Assembly: GCA_030673735.1 (NCBI GenBank)
Contig: DAOVIK010000111.1
Coordinates: forward strand, 1-6,116
Direction: 5' to 3'
Source of the DNA: Anaerolineae bacterium
GTDB taxonomy: Bacteria > Chloroflexota > Anaerolineae > Anaerolineales > E44-bin32
DNA: 6,116 nt
Position numbers and translations under genes: made by a program. Below the pieces are notes generated by a model. That model saw only the letters and a program-made list of their open reading frames with translations. It searched no databases and was not told the origin of the DNA. This document shows, piece by piece, positions 1 through 5,821 of the stretch. Positions within the stretch are counted from its first letter, which is position 1. Each line of letters begins with the position of its first letter.

Positions 1-1
1 C

Positions 2-253
2 GTTGGCATTCTTAGAGGGACAGAGAATCGCGAGTTGGCGGAGCAGTGGATCGACTTCATGCTCTCGACCACCTTCCAGGAAGATCTTCCGCTGCAGATG
101 TTTGTGTTCCCCGTCAACCCACAAGCCCGGCTCGACCCGACCTTCGTTAGCTATCTGGCGATCCCCGAAAATCCGGCCTTCGTGAGTCCGGCGGATATCG
201 CCGTCAAGCGGGAAGCCTGGATCCAAGCCTGGACAGAGACCGTCCTGCGGTGA
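2..253 (+). CDS. thiB: Thiamine ABC transporter substrate-binding protein, C-terminal fragment
   Basis: Partial gene; the reading frame is open to the left edge, so only the last 83 residues are present. The visible protein begins VGILRGTENRELAEQWIDFM, typical of the last lobe of type 2 periplasmic binding proteins, where helices follow a 'G.L.G..N.ELA..FIDFML' pattern. The tail (positions about 160-250) reads P.F..PADIAVKREAWIQAWTETVLR, which resembles the end of Escherichia coli ThiB as I remember it (P..VA..RQAWI..W...V.R). The role is capture of thiamine or its phosphates outside the membrane and delivery to the permease. Its stop overlaps the GTG start of the permease by 4 bases (GTGA), so the two are translationally coupled. 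The signal peptide and most ligand residues lie outside the window. A ferric-iron type binding protein is the main alternative; the tail and the next gene favour thiamine. Confidence 0.82.
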   Translation, partial: VGILRGTENRELAEQWIDFMLSTTFQEDLPLQMFVFPVNPQARLDPTFVSYLAIPENPAFVSPADIAVKREAWIQAWTETVLR

Positions 254-2001
254 CATCCGTCAGGGGCGGCAATTCTGCATCCGCAGGTCTCAAGGGCAGG
301 AAGACTGGTCTGCTTCCGCTGGCGCTTTGGCTGGGCCCGATCCTCTTTCTACTCCTGTTCTTCTTCTATCCTCTGGCAAGCATCCTGCGCGTGAGCTTTT
401 CACGCGCCGAAGGTGGGGTGCTTTCGCCATTCATCGAGGTTCTGAGTTCAGCCTCCCATAGAGGCGTGCTCTGGTTCACCATCTGGCAGGCCGCCCTCTC
501 CACTCTGCTGACGCTGATCGTTGGCCTGCCGGGTGCTTATCTCCTGGCGCGCTTCAAGTTCCGCGGGCGCTCCTTGCTGCAAGCATTGACGGGGATTCCG
601 TTCGTGCTGCCAACCCTCGTGGTCGCGGCGGCCTTCAACGCGCTTCTCGGACCCAACGGATGGTTGAACGTCGGCTTGATGGAACTCTTCGACCTTGCTG
701 CTCCTCCAATCCGGATCTCCAACACCCTCACCGCTATCTTGCTGGCGCATATCTTCTACAACACCACCATCGTCCTGCGCATGGTAGGGGATTTCTGGTC
801 GCACTTGGATCCGCGCATCACGGGAGCGGCACAGGTGCTGGGCGCCAACCGCTGGCAAACGCTGCGTCACATTACCTTGCCCATGCTCATGCCCGCGATC
901 ATCACCGCTGCCTTGCTGGTGTTCATCTTCGATTTCACCTCGTTCGGCGTGATTTTAGTCTTGGGAGGACCGCGCTTCGCCACGCTCGAAGTGGAGATCT
1001 TCTACCAAACCATCCCCTTTTTTAATCTTCCCGTGGCAGCTGCATTATCCGTCCTTCAGTTGGCCTGCAACCTGGCCATGACTGTTGCCTATACGCGTCT
1101 CTCGGCGCGCCTCTCACGTCCACTACACCTCAAGCCTCGCACCTACGCCCAGCGCCGGTTGATCGACAGGCGCTCGCGTTTGATGGCCGCATTGACCATC
1201 ACGGTTCTACTGGTCTTGCTGATCGCTCCGCTTGCCGCGCTGGCCACACGTTCCTTCATGCGCCTTCAGCCTGAGCGCGGTCAGCGCCAAGTAGTGTCCC
1301 AAGGATTTACACTGGATTTCTATCGCCAGCTTGCCGTGAATCCGCGGCAGTCACTCTTCTATGTTCCCCCCACAATCGCCATTGGCAACTCACTGGGCTT
1401 TGCCGCGGCTACCGTCGTCTTGGCGCTTGCGCTCGGTCTCCCAGCATCCTGGGCATTGGCGCGTGATCGCGAGGCGCTTTCCAGCCGGATTTTCGATCCG
1501 CTTCTGATGCTTCCCTTGGGAACGTCCGCCGTGACCCTTGGGCTGGGATTCCTCGTCGCACTGGACACGCCCCCTCTCGACCTGCGCGCCTCGCCGTTGC
1601 TAATCCCATTGGCGCACACATTGGTGGCATTCCCGTTTGTCGTGCGAAGCCTTACACCCGCCCTTCGCAGCATCCAGCCTCGCTTGAGACACGCCGCATC
1701 CGTCTTGGGTGCTTCTCCACGTATGGTCTTGCGGCACATTGATCTGCCCCTGGTCGGAAGGGCATTGTTGGTGGCCGGCACTTTCGCATTCAGCATTTCC
1801 TTGGGCGAGTTCGGGGCGACGGCGGTGATTTATCGGCCTGAATACCCCACCGTGCCCGTAATGATTTACCGCTTCATATCACAGCCAGGTGCCATCAACT
1901 ATGGCCAAGCTCTAGCTTTGAGTACAATCTTGATGCTCGTCTGCGGGGGCGGCATGCTGGCCATCGAGCGCTTCCGCATCGCCGACGTGGGTGAGTTTTG
2001 A
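250..2001 (+). CDS. thiP: Thiamine ABC transporter permease, fused two-domain (ThiP-like)
   Basis: Integral membrane permease of 583 residues that forms the channel of a thiamine importer. Two BPD-transp-1 domains are fused in one chain, the layout usual for ThiP and for FbpB-type iron permeases. Each half has an EAA coupling loop that docks on the ATPase: GAAQVLGANRWQTLRHITLP at about residues 192-211 and HAASVLGASPRMVLRHIDLP at about 481-500. A strongly hydrophobic segment near residues 24-46 starts the first half. The stretches LLAHIFYN, FDFTSFGVILVLGG and SISLGEFGATAV match the pattern of E. coli ThiP as I recall it. It is somewhat longer than the roughly 536 residues of that protein, with extra length in the linker and the following extracytoplasmic part (about residues 285-375). 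The GTG start at 250 is chosen because it overlaps the thiB stop by 4 bases; no strong Shine-Dalgarno is visible, which fits coupling. Iron specificity cannot be fully excluded. Confidence 0.85.
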   Translation: MTSVRGGNSASAGLKGRKTGLLPLALWLGPILFLLLFFFYPLASILRVSFSRAEGGVLSPFIEVLSSASHRGVLWFTIWQAALSTLLTLIVGLPGAYLLARFKFRGRSLLQALTGIPFVLPTLVVAAAFNALLGPNGWLNVGLMELFDLAAPPIRISNTLTAILLAHIFYNTTIVLRMVGDFWSHLDPRITGAAQVLGANRWQTLRHITLPMLMPAIITAALLVFIFDFTSFGVILVLGGPRFATLEVEIFYQTIPFFNLPVAAALSVLQLACNLAMTVAYTRLSARLSRPLHLKPRTYAQRRLIDRRSRLMAALTITVLLVLLIAPLAALATRSFMRLQPERGQRQVVSQGFTLDFYRQLAVNPRQSLFYVPPTIAIGNSLGFAAATVVLALALGLPASWALARDREALSSRIFDPLLMLPLGTSAVTLGLGFLVALDTPPLDLRASPLLIPLAHTLVAFPFVVRSLTPALRSIQPRLRHAASVLGASPRMVLRHIDLPLVGRALLVAGTFAFSISLGEFGATAVIYRPEYPTVPVMIYRFISQPGAINYGQALALSTILMLVCGGGMLAIERFRIADVGEF

Positions 2002-2060
2002 GATACTCAACGATTCGGAAGATAACCGCATATGATCGCTTTGTGTGAGGTCCAGCAACT

Positions 2061-3095
2061 ATGGGGCTGCGTGTAGAGCAGGTAACCAAATCCTTCGGCG
2101 AAACCCTCGCCTTGGAAGACGTCTCCTTCGAGGTCTCCCATGGTGAGATCGTTGCCGTACTGGGTCCAAGCGGTTGTGGCAAGTCCACCTTGCTGGCGGT
2201 TATCGCAGGTTTGGAGATTCCTGATTCTGGGATTGTGTACTGGAACGGAGAGACGCTGCAGGGAGTCGCACCGCATTTGCGCGGCTTCGGACTGATGTTT
2301 CAGGACTACGCCCTGTTCCCGCACATGAACGTCTTCGACAATGTCGCCTTCGGACTGCGAATGGCCAAGATGAGTGGGCAGGCTATTAAGACCAGGCTCG
2401 AGGAGGTGCTTGATCTGGTAGGGCTGCGGGGATTTGAAGAACGCGACGTAAACACGCTCTCGGGTGGAGAGCAGCAACGCGTTGCACTCGCGCGTTCTCT
2501 CGCGCCTCGCCCCAAGATGTTGATGCTCGATGAACCTCTGGGCTCTTTGGATCGCACGCTGCGTGAAAGACTGCTGCTCGAACTGGGAGAGATCCTGCGC
2601 CGCGTGGATCAGACCGCGATCTATGTCACACACGACCAAGAAGAAGCATTCGCGGTCGCTGACCGAGTGGTGATCATGAACGAAGGCAAGGTCGTACAAA
2701 CAGGGACGCCGCAAGCCGTATATGCCCAACCCGCTTCAATTTTCGTGGCACGCTTCCTGGGGCTGGAAAACCTACTGCCGGGTACGGCTCGGCCCGAGGG
2801 AGGCCGGACAACGATCGAGACTGACCTCGGTGCGTTTAGCGTCAGCGGTCAATTTGAAGGCGATGTCACCGTGCTCATTCGTCCTAATTCAGCGCGCTTG
2901 GATGAAAAGGGCAAGCTCAAATTCGAAGCCCGTCTTCTCGAACACTCCTTCCGAGGCACGATCTGCAGGGCAGTCTTCGAGGTCAACGGAACGCGCCTGA
3001 CGTTCGAATTCCTTTCCGACGTTGACCTGCCCGAGCAAGGGCACACCACCGTCCTGAGCTTCGATCCAAGCACAGCCATACAGGTCCTGCAATGA
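2061..3095 (+). CDS. thiQ: ABC transporter ATP-binding protein with C-terminal TOBE domain (ThiQ role)
   Basis: Cytoplasmic ATPase (344 residues) that powers the importer. All ABC signatures are intact: Walker A GPSGCGKST at residues 35-43, Q-loop Gln81, signature LSGGEQQ at 133-139, Walker B LMLDEP ending in Asp157/Glu158, and switch His191 in YVTHDQEEA. Residues from about 235 to the end form a beta-rich TOBE-like domain (for example VLIRPNSARL), as in PotA, MalK and FbpC. E. coli ThiQ, about 232 residues, lacks this part, so the symbol is assigned by operon position. The ATG at 2061 is the first start after an in-frame TGA at 2046-2048, so the start is well bounded; GTGAGG at 2045-2050 is a possible weak ribosome site. 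A 59-base gap separates it from thiP, and its stop overlaps the DUF402 start by 4 bases (ATGA). The TOBE part may sense a ligand or simply stabilise the dimer. Confidence 0.85.
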   Translation: MGLRVEQVTKSFGETLALEDVSFEVSHGEIVAVLGPSGCGKSTLLAVIAGLEIPDSGIVYWNGETLQGVAPHLRGFGLMFQDYALFPHMNVFDNVAFGLRMAKMSGQAIKTRLEEVLDLVGLRGFEERDVNTLSGGEQQRVALARSLAPRPKMLMLDEPLGSLDRTLRERLLLELGEILRRVDQTAIYVTHDQEEAFAVADRVVIMNEGKVVQTGTPQAVYAQPASIFVARFLGLENLLPGTARPEGGRTTIETDLGAFSVSGQFEGDVTVLIRPNSARLDEKGKLKFEARLLEHSFRGTICRAVFEVNGTRLTFEFLSDVDLPEQGHTTVLSFDPSTAIQVLQ

Positions 3096-3583
3096 GCGAC
3101 AAGATCGTTGTGCACAAGCTTGATGAGAAGGGGAAGGAAGTCTGGAGCTATTCCGGGCAGGTTATTGAAAAGGCCGAGACTAGTATCACCCTCGAGGCGC
3201 GATATGATCGTGAGGATCAGGATTTTCACGGGCTTACTTTGCGCCGTGGTGACCGGTTTGTGGAGACCTTCTTTTCCGACCGCTGGTACAACGTATTCGC
3301 GGTATACGATGTCGATAGCGGCCATCTCAAAGGATGGTACTGCAACGTCACGCGCCCGGCCTGCATCGAGGACGGGCACGTGTATGCCGAAGATCTAGCG
3401 TTGGATCTGCTGGTGCTCCCCAACGGAACATGGCAAGTGCTGGACGAGGAGCAATTCGCGGAACTTGACCTCTCACTTGAAGAGCGTCAACGCGCGCTCG
3501 ATGCCATCACCGAGCTGCAGACATTGGTAGTTCGTAGTAGTGGTCCGTTTAAGGACTTGAAGAAGCAGCTTTCGGATCAATGA
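3092..3583 (+). CDS. DUF402 domain protein, putative phosphatase, coupled to the thiamine importer
   Basis: Soluble 163-residue protein of the DUF402 family, whose studied members (Staphylococcus Sa1684, fosfomycin-pathway FomD) are metal-dependent nucleotide phosphatases. The family core is visible: DRFVETFFSDRWYNVFAVYD at about residues 54-73, GWYCNV with Asn85 at 81-86, then EDLALDLLVLPNG at 100-112 and VLDEEQF at 116-122. The rest of the C-terminus is helical and charged. Its ATG overlaps the stop of the ATPase gene by 4 bases, so it should be translated with the importer; AGGT lies about 6 bases before the start. The context suggests action on a compound brought in by the transporter, for instance a thiamine phosphate, but this is inference. 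By my recollection of the Sa1684 sequence, several active-site positions differ here (Glu17, Ala103, Gln121), so the protein may have another substrate or be non-catalytic. Family call sure; function unknown. Confidence 0.85.
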   Translation: MSDKIVVHKLDEKGKEVWSYSGQVIEKAETSITLEARYDREDQDFHGLTLRRGDRFVETFFSDRWYNVFAVYDVDSGHLKGWYCNVTRPACIEDGHVYAEDLALDLLVLPNGTWQVLDEEQFAELDLSLEERQRALDAITELQTLVVRSSGPFKDLKKQLSDQ

Positions 3584-3589
3584 TCCGAA
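3571..3589. terminator. Perfect palindrome spanning the DUF402 stop codon, possible 3' hairpin
   Basis: TTCGGATCA at 3571-3579 is followed by one base and then its exact reverse complement TGATCCGAA at 3581-3589. The TGA stop (3581-3583) lies in the right arm. As RNA the stem would open a few central pairs to form a loop. No T-run follows, so it is not a classical intrinsic terminator; it could protect the mRNA 3' end or be a protein-binding palindrome. A second, weaker pairing (CCTCGAG 3599-3605 with CTTGAGG 3617-3623, one G-U) follows in the same convergent gap. Terminator role is a guess. Confidence 0.3.
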
Positions 3590-3672
3590 CCCACCTCGCC
3601 TCGAGATAGCCTAAAACTTGAGGGCAAGCAAATCCTATCAGGTATATCGGCCGCGCGCCTCAGCGCCGAGTG

Positions 3673-3861
3673 CTAGAAACCCCCAATGAAGTCCGAGAGG
3701 TATTCAAGGATTTGATCCCCGTATTCCCAAAGCGCGTAGCCACCACCTCCGCAAACCACAATGATGCAGCACAGCACCACAAGCACGATAACGATGGTGA
3801 GCCAAGTTCGGCGCCTCCTTGGCTTCTCCTCAGGTACAAGTCCTTCGCCGTATTCTGCCAT
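3673..3861 (-). CDS. Small single-pass membrane protein, function unknown
   Basis: Hypothetical protein of 62 residues. The N-terminus is hydrophilic and acidic (MAEYGEGLVPEE), followed by the basic run RRRR at 15-18, one hydrophobic segment at about 20-44 containing Cys31, Cys32, Cys37 and a Gly run GGGG at 38-41, and a short acidic tail ending IGGF. Basic residues before the segment suggest an inside N-terminus with the tail outside. It has no lipoprotein cysteine box that I can see. The start is strongly supported by AGGAGG eight bases upstream. It is convergent with the DUF402 gene (gap 89 bases) and lies 149 bases downstream of the DUF4126 gene on the same strand, so it may be transcribed from its own promoter or by read-through. 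Similar short proteins with an acidic head, Cys-rich segment and glycines are, from memory, frequent in Chloroflexota. No function can be named. Confidence 0.72.
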   Translation of the reverse strand: MAEYGEGLVPEEKPRRRRTWLTIVIVLVVLCCIIVVCGGGGYALWEYGDQILEYLSDFIGGF

Positions 3862-3869
3862 GCGTGAAT

Positions 3870-3875
3870 CCTCCT
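3870..3875 (-). promoter_or_regulatory. Consensus Shine-Dalgarno of the small membrane protein
   Basis: Reads AGGAGG on the minus strand with 8 bases to the ATG at 3861. This full consensus is the best ribosome site in the window and is the main reason to accept the 62-residue gene as real. Confidence 0.8.
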
Positions 3876-3922
3876 CGTCTTGAGCCTAGGGCAATGATCA
3901 GCCTATTCATTCACAGTCCCAA

Positions 3923-3962
3923 AGGGCTCCCGATGATCCTGTGTCAACTCCTGAGGAGCCCT
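3923..3962 (-). repeat. 8-bp inverted repeat with a TTGACA in its loop, upstream of the small membrane protein
   Basis: AGGGCTCC at 3923-3930 and GGAGCCCT at 3955-3962 are exact inverted copies separated by 24 bases. On the minus strand the loop contains TTGACA (3942-3947), a perfect -35 hexamer, but 17 bases further on there is only CTTTGG, a poor -10. It may be an operator or promoter element for the small gene, or chance. It lies in the 149-base gap between the DUF4126 stop and the small gene, where nothing else is recognised. Confidence 0.25.
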
Positions 3963-4010
3963 CGAATTCAATCCCCCAATAGCATACCCCGACTCTTCGG
4001 TTTTTGCTGC

Positions 4011-4580
4011 CTATGCTTCGCGGAGCTTGTTGGCCCTGCGCCAGAGCCACCAAACCACAAACGCCGTGAAGATGATGATGAACGCCGCGATGACCACCGG
4101 CAAGACCACAGCCAGGATCGAGAGGAGCGTAGCCGCCACATCTTCTACAACGCTTACCACCACATTGCCCGATCCCCCCGTTGCGCCCGTCACCGCTGGA
4201 CGCACGGCAACAGATTTGGTTACGTGAACGCCTCCGGCTACGATCAATCCCGCAATCATCGCCACCACCGGATGAATGTCCACAACGACCTGGGCGCTGG
4301 CGGCAAACAGGATCGCGCCCGCGACCGGGCGAATAAAGGTCTGCACCGCGTCGTTGATGTGGTTGATCGCCGGTATCTTATCGGCGAAGAACTCAACCAA
4401 GCCCAGTAGCACGATGACCCCGATCACCCAGCCGTTGATCAGCGTATCCCAGGGGGATGCTAGCTCGATCCAGTCTGTGAAGCGCGCCATCAGCGCAACG
4501 ATCAGCAGCGGAACGTAAGCGTTCAATCCCGCGCTGGCGGAAAGCCCAAAGGCGGCTAAGACGCCGTTCAATCCAGGCAT
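4011..4580 (-). CDS. DUF4126 family membrane protein
   Basis: Integral membrane protein of 189 residues with the DUF4126 hallmark at its N-terminus, GLSASAGLNAYVPLL at residues 12-26. About five hydrophobic segments follow, near 12-32, 48-64, 85-122 (probably two), and 145-178, and the protein ends with WWLWRRANKLREA, a basic cytoplasmic-type tail. The motif EFFADKIPAINHINDAVQTF at about 62-81 is also characteristic of the family as I know it. The biochemical role of the family is unknown. The start is supported by AGGAG (4587-4591) six bases before the ATG. The upstream DUF2085 gene ends 13 bases before this ATG, so the two are very likely one transcript and may act together in the membrane. 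No terminator with a T-run is evident after the stop on this strand. Confidence 0.85.
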   Translation of the reverse strand: MPGLNGVLAAFGLSASAGLNAYVPLLIVALMARFTDWIELASPWDTLINGWVIGVIVLLGLVEFFADKIPAINHINDAVQTFIRPVAGAILFAASAQVVVDIHPVVAMIAGLIVAGGVHVTKSVAVRPAVTGATGGSGNVVVSVVEDVAATLLSILAVVLPVVIAAFIIIFTAFVVWWLWRRANKLREA

Positions 4581-4593
4581 CCGTCTCTCCTTT

Positions 4594-5430
4594 TCATATC
4601 CCTATGCCGGACCAGCTTCCGGTGAGCACGTAGCGCCCCAGGTTGATGAGGCCGATCTGTAGGATAGTGATCGTAAATCCTCCCAGCAAGGGGAACGCCA
4701 GCTCACGCCATGAACTGGCCTGGTTCTCTCGCTTCAGAAAGAGCAGAATCATGACCGTGTAAACGGCCGTGAGCACGCCCAATACAGCAAGGCTTCCAAC
4801 GACCGCCAAGGGATAAAGCAACAAGGCATTTTCGCTCAATACCAGGAGAATAACCACCGCTTCGATCGTCAGCAATACCGCAAGATCGACAAACGACCGC
4901 AACGCAGGTTCCGAATCCCAGGATCGCCAAACGCTTTGATTGAACGTGGCGTATACGATCGTTCCAAGGCCCACGCCGAGCAACATGCCGGTCGTCAAGC
5001 GCAGTAGATTGTTTGGCTCGTAGAGGTGCGGCGCGCCGGGGAAAAGAGTTGCGTAGGAATTGACACCATCAATGGCCCAGACCAGAGCGAAAAGACCCAG
5101 GGTCACGGCCACGGCTCGCGAGGGATACATCCCCGCTCTTCCCCGGCCGCGCAATAGGAAGAACAACGTCGTCACCAGCGCACCAAGGTGCATGCCAGTA
5201 CAGCGGGCGCAGAGCGGCATGGCGCGCTCACCAATGTGGAAGCTGCGAACATCGATCCGATGACAGACCGCAAAGGCAACCGCATCCGCCTTGCCAAGCA
5301 GTCCACTGGGCGTAAAGGCCAACCATAAGCCGACGACAAGCGCGGCGAGCAGCAGCATCGTGATCCGCACCGCGCGCCGTTCAAATAGCCCGGTTTTGGC
5401 AGTAACCAAGTTAGTGGGCTGCGAAGTCAT
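4594..5430 (-). CDS. DUF2085 family membrane protein
   Basis: Membrane protein of 278 residues with the DUF2085 signature: CHRI with Cys56 and His57, then RSFHIGER, then LCARCTG with Cys74 and Cys77, all just after the first hydrophobic segment (about 24-42). The conserved cysteines and histidine look like a metal or redox site at the membrane face, but no activity is established for the family that I know of. Further segments lie near 83-95, 105-122, 145-162, 180-230 (two) and 245-268; NLLRLTTGMLLG at 141-152 is also family-like. The frame stays open upstream through the tRNA region, but MTSQPTNL at 5430 is chosen as start because the upstream translation is antisense tRNA and a TATAAT sits immediately before this ATG. 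There is no Shine-Dalgarno, which fits a leaderless mRNA. Met25 is an alternative start without a visible ribosome site. First gene of a two-gene unit with DUF4126. Confidence 0.83.
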   Translation of the reverse strand: MTSQPTNLVTAKTGLFERRAVRITMLLLAALVVGLWLAFTPSGLLGKADAVAFAVCHRIDVRSFHIGERAMPLCARCTGMHLGALVTTLFFLLRGRGRAGMYPSRAVAVTLGLFALVWAIDGVNSYATLFPGAPHLYEPNNLLRLTTGMLLGVGLGTIVYATFNQSVWRSWDSEPALRSFVDLAVLLTIEAVVILLVLSENALLLYPLAVVGSLAVLGVLTAVYTVMILLFLKRENQASSWRELAFPLLGGFTITILQIGLINLGRYVLTGSWSGIGI

Positions 5431-5436
5431 GGAACC

Positions 5437-5464
5437 ATTATAGCGCGCCGCGAAGCTCCAGCAA
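5437..5464 (-). promoter_or_regulatory. Promoter of the DUF2085-DUF4126 unit, probably leaderless
   Basis: On the minus strand a perfect -10 TATAAT (5437-5442) is followed by GGTTCC and then the ATG, putting the expected +1 on the A of the start codon (5430). A weak -35, TTGCTG (5459-5464), lies 16 bases upstream of the -10. Confidence 0.6.
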
Positions 5465-5474
5465 GGACGCTTCC

Positions 5475-5504
5475 TTGACGCACCCCCCGAGCGGCGTTTA
5501 TAAT
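5475..5504 (+). promoter_or_regulatory. Sigma-70-type promoter of tRNA-Asn
   Basis: TTGACG (5475-5480), an 18-base spacer and a perfect TATAAT (5499-5504). The expected transcription start is near 5511, only about four bases before the mature tRNA 5' end, a usual arrangement for a monocistronic tRNA. It points away from the DUF2085 promoter on the other strand. Confidence 0.8.
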
Positions 5505-5514
5505 CCGTGCGCCT

Positions 5515-5587
5515 TCCTCGGTAGCTCAATCGGCAGAGCAACCGGCTGTTAACCGGTGGGTTGTTGGTTCGAGTCCAACCCGAGGAG
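5515..5587 (+). tRNA. tRNA-Asn (anticodon GTT)
   Basis: A complete 73-base cloverleaf. The acceptor stem TCCTCGG (5515-5521) pairs fully with CCGAGGA (5580-5586) and G5587 is the discriminator. The D arm is GCTC/GAGC (5524-5527 with 5536-5539), with GG in the loop. The anticodon stem ACCGG/CCGGT (5541-5545 with 5553-5557) holds the loop CTGTTAA with GTT at 5548-5550, reading Asn codons AAC and AAU. The T arm GTTGG/CCAAC encloses TTCGAGT. The 3' end continues CCT, so the full CCA is not encoded and would be added by the CCA-adding enzyme. It has its own promoter and a downstream hairpin, so it appears to be a single-gene unit. Confidence 0.97.
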
Positions 5588-5630
5588 CCTAGTTGTCCCT
5601 GTTCCGAATATGCGCCTATGAGGTTAGACA

Positions 5631-5662
5631 GAGTCAGAAGAGCTTTGCAGCTCTCCTGACTC
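5631..5662 (+). terminator. Hairpin downstream of tRNA-Asn, likely terminator
   Basis: GAGTCAG (5631-5637) pairs with CTGACTC (5656-5662), and inside it AGAGCT (5639-5644) pairs with AGCTCT (5649-5654) around a TTGC loop; one A-C mismatch separates the two parts, giving 13 pairs. It is followed by ATTTGCTTTG, a weak T-rich tract, on the plus strand. The minus-strand flank is not T-rich, so it fits tRNA termination better than the phosphatase gene arriving from the right. From 5663 to 5821 no gene or motif is recognised. Confidence 0.6.
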
Positions 5663-5821
5663 ATTTGCTTTGCATCATCTATCCTACAACTGGATCAGTT
5701 GTTAGGGGGCAGCTCGGTAGTTTAGTTGTTCGGAAGGGGGAGTTTCGCCAAGCGACAATGCGCTATATCACGGCTACCTCGCACGAATTTCGCGTCTAAG
5801 TGGTATCGACCTCCGATTGGC

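Noticed and set aside
448..870. 140-residue minus-strand reading frame
   Set aside because: Shadow of the thiP coding sequence; its composition follows the codon bias of the opposite strand.
2002..2060. Internal promoter or riboswitch between thiP and thiQ
   Set aside because: Fifty-nine bases with no -10/-35 pair and too short for a TPP riboswitch.
2007..2729. 240-residue minus-strand reading frame
   Set aside because: Lies opposite the well-supported ATPase gene; no recognisable domain.
3989..4005. CCGA-CTCT-TCGG followed by TTTTT, plus strand
   Set aside because: Only a 4-bp stem and in the wrong direction for the neighbouring minus-strand genes.
3819..4409. 196-residue plus-strand reading frame
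   Set aside because: Antisense to DUF4126 and the small gene; composition is charged and low-complexity (runs of R, D, H), with no family likeness.
5431..5664. N-terminal extension of the DUF2085 frame containing SSGWTRTNNPPVNSRLLCRLS
   Set aside because: This is the antisense translation of tRNA-Asn, a known false protein pattern; the promoter and ATG at 5430 give a better start.
5593..5799. 68-residue plus-strand frame after the tRNA
   Set aside because: TTG start without a ribosome site, runs through the hairpin, and matches nothing I recognise.
5588..5821. Possible integration site or second, degenerate tRNA 3' of tRNA-Asn (GGTAGTTTAGTTG near 5716)
   Set aside because: No copy of the tRNA 3' end, no integrase, and the remainder does not fold as a cloverleaf.
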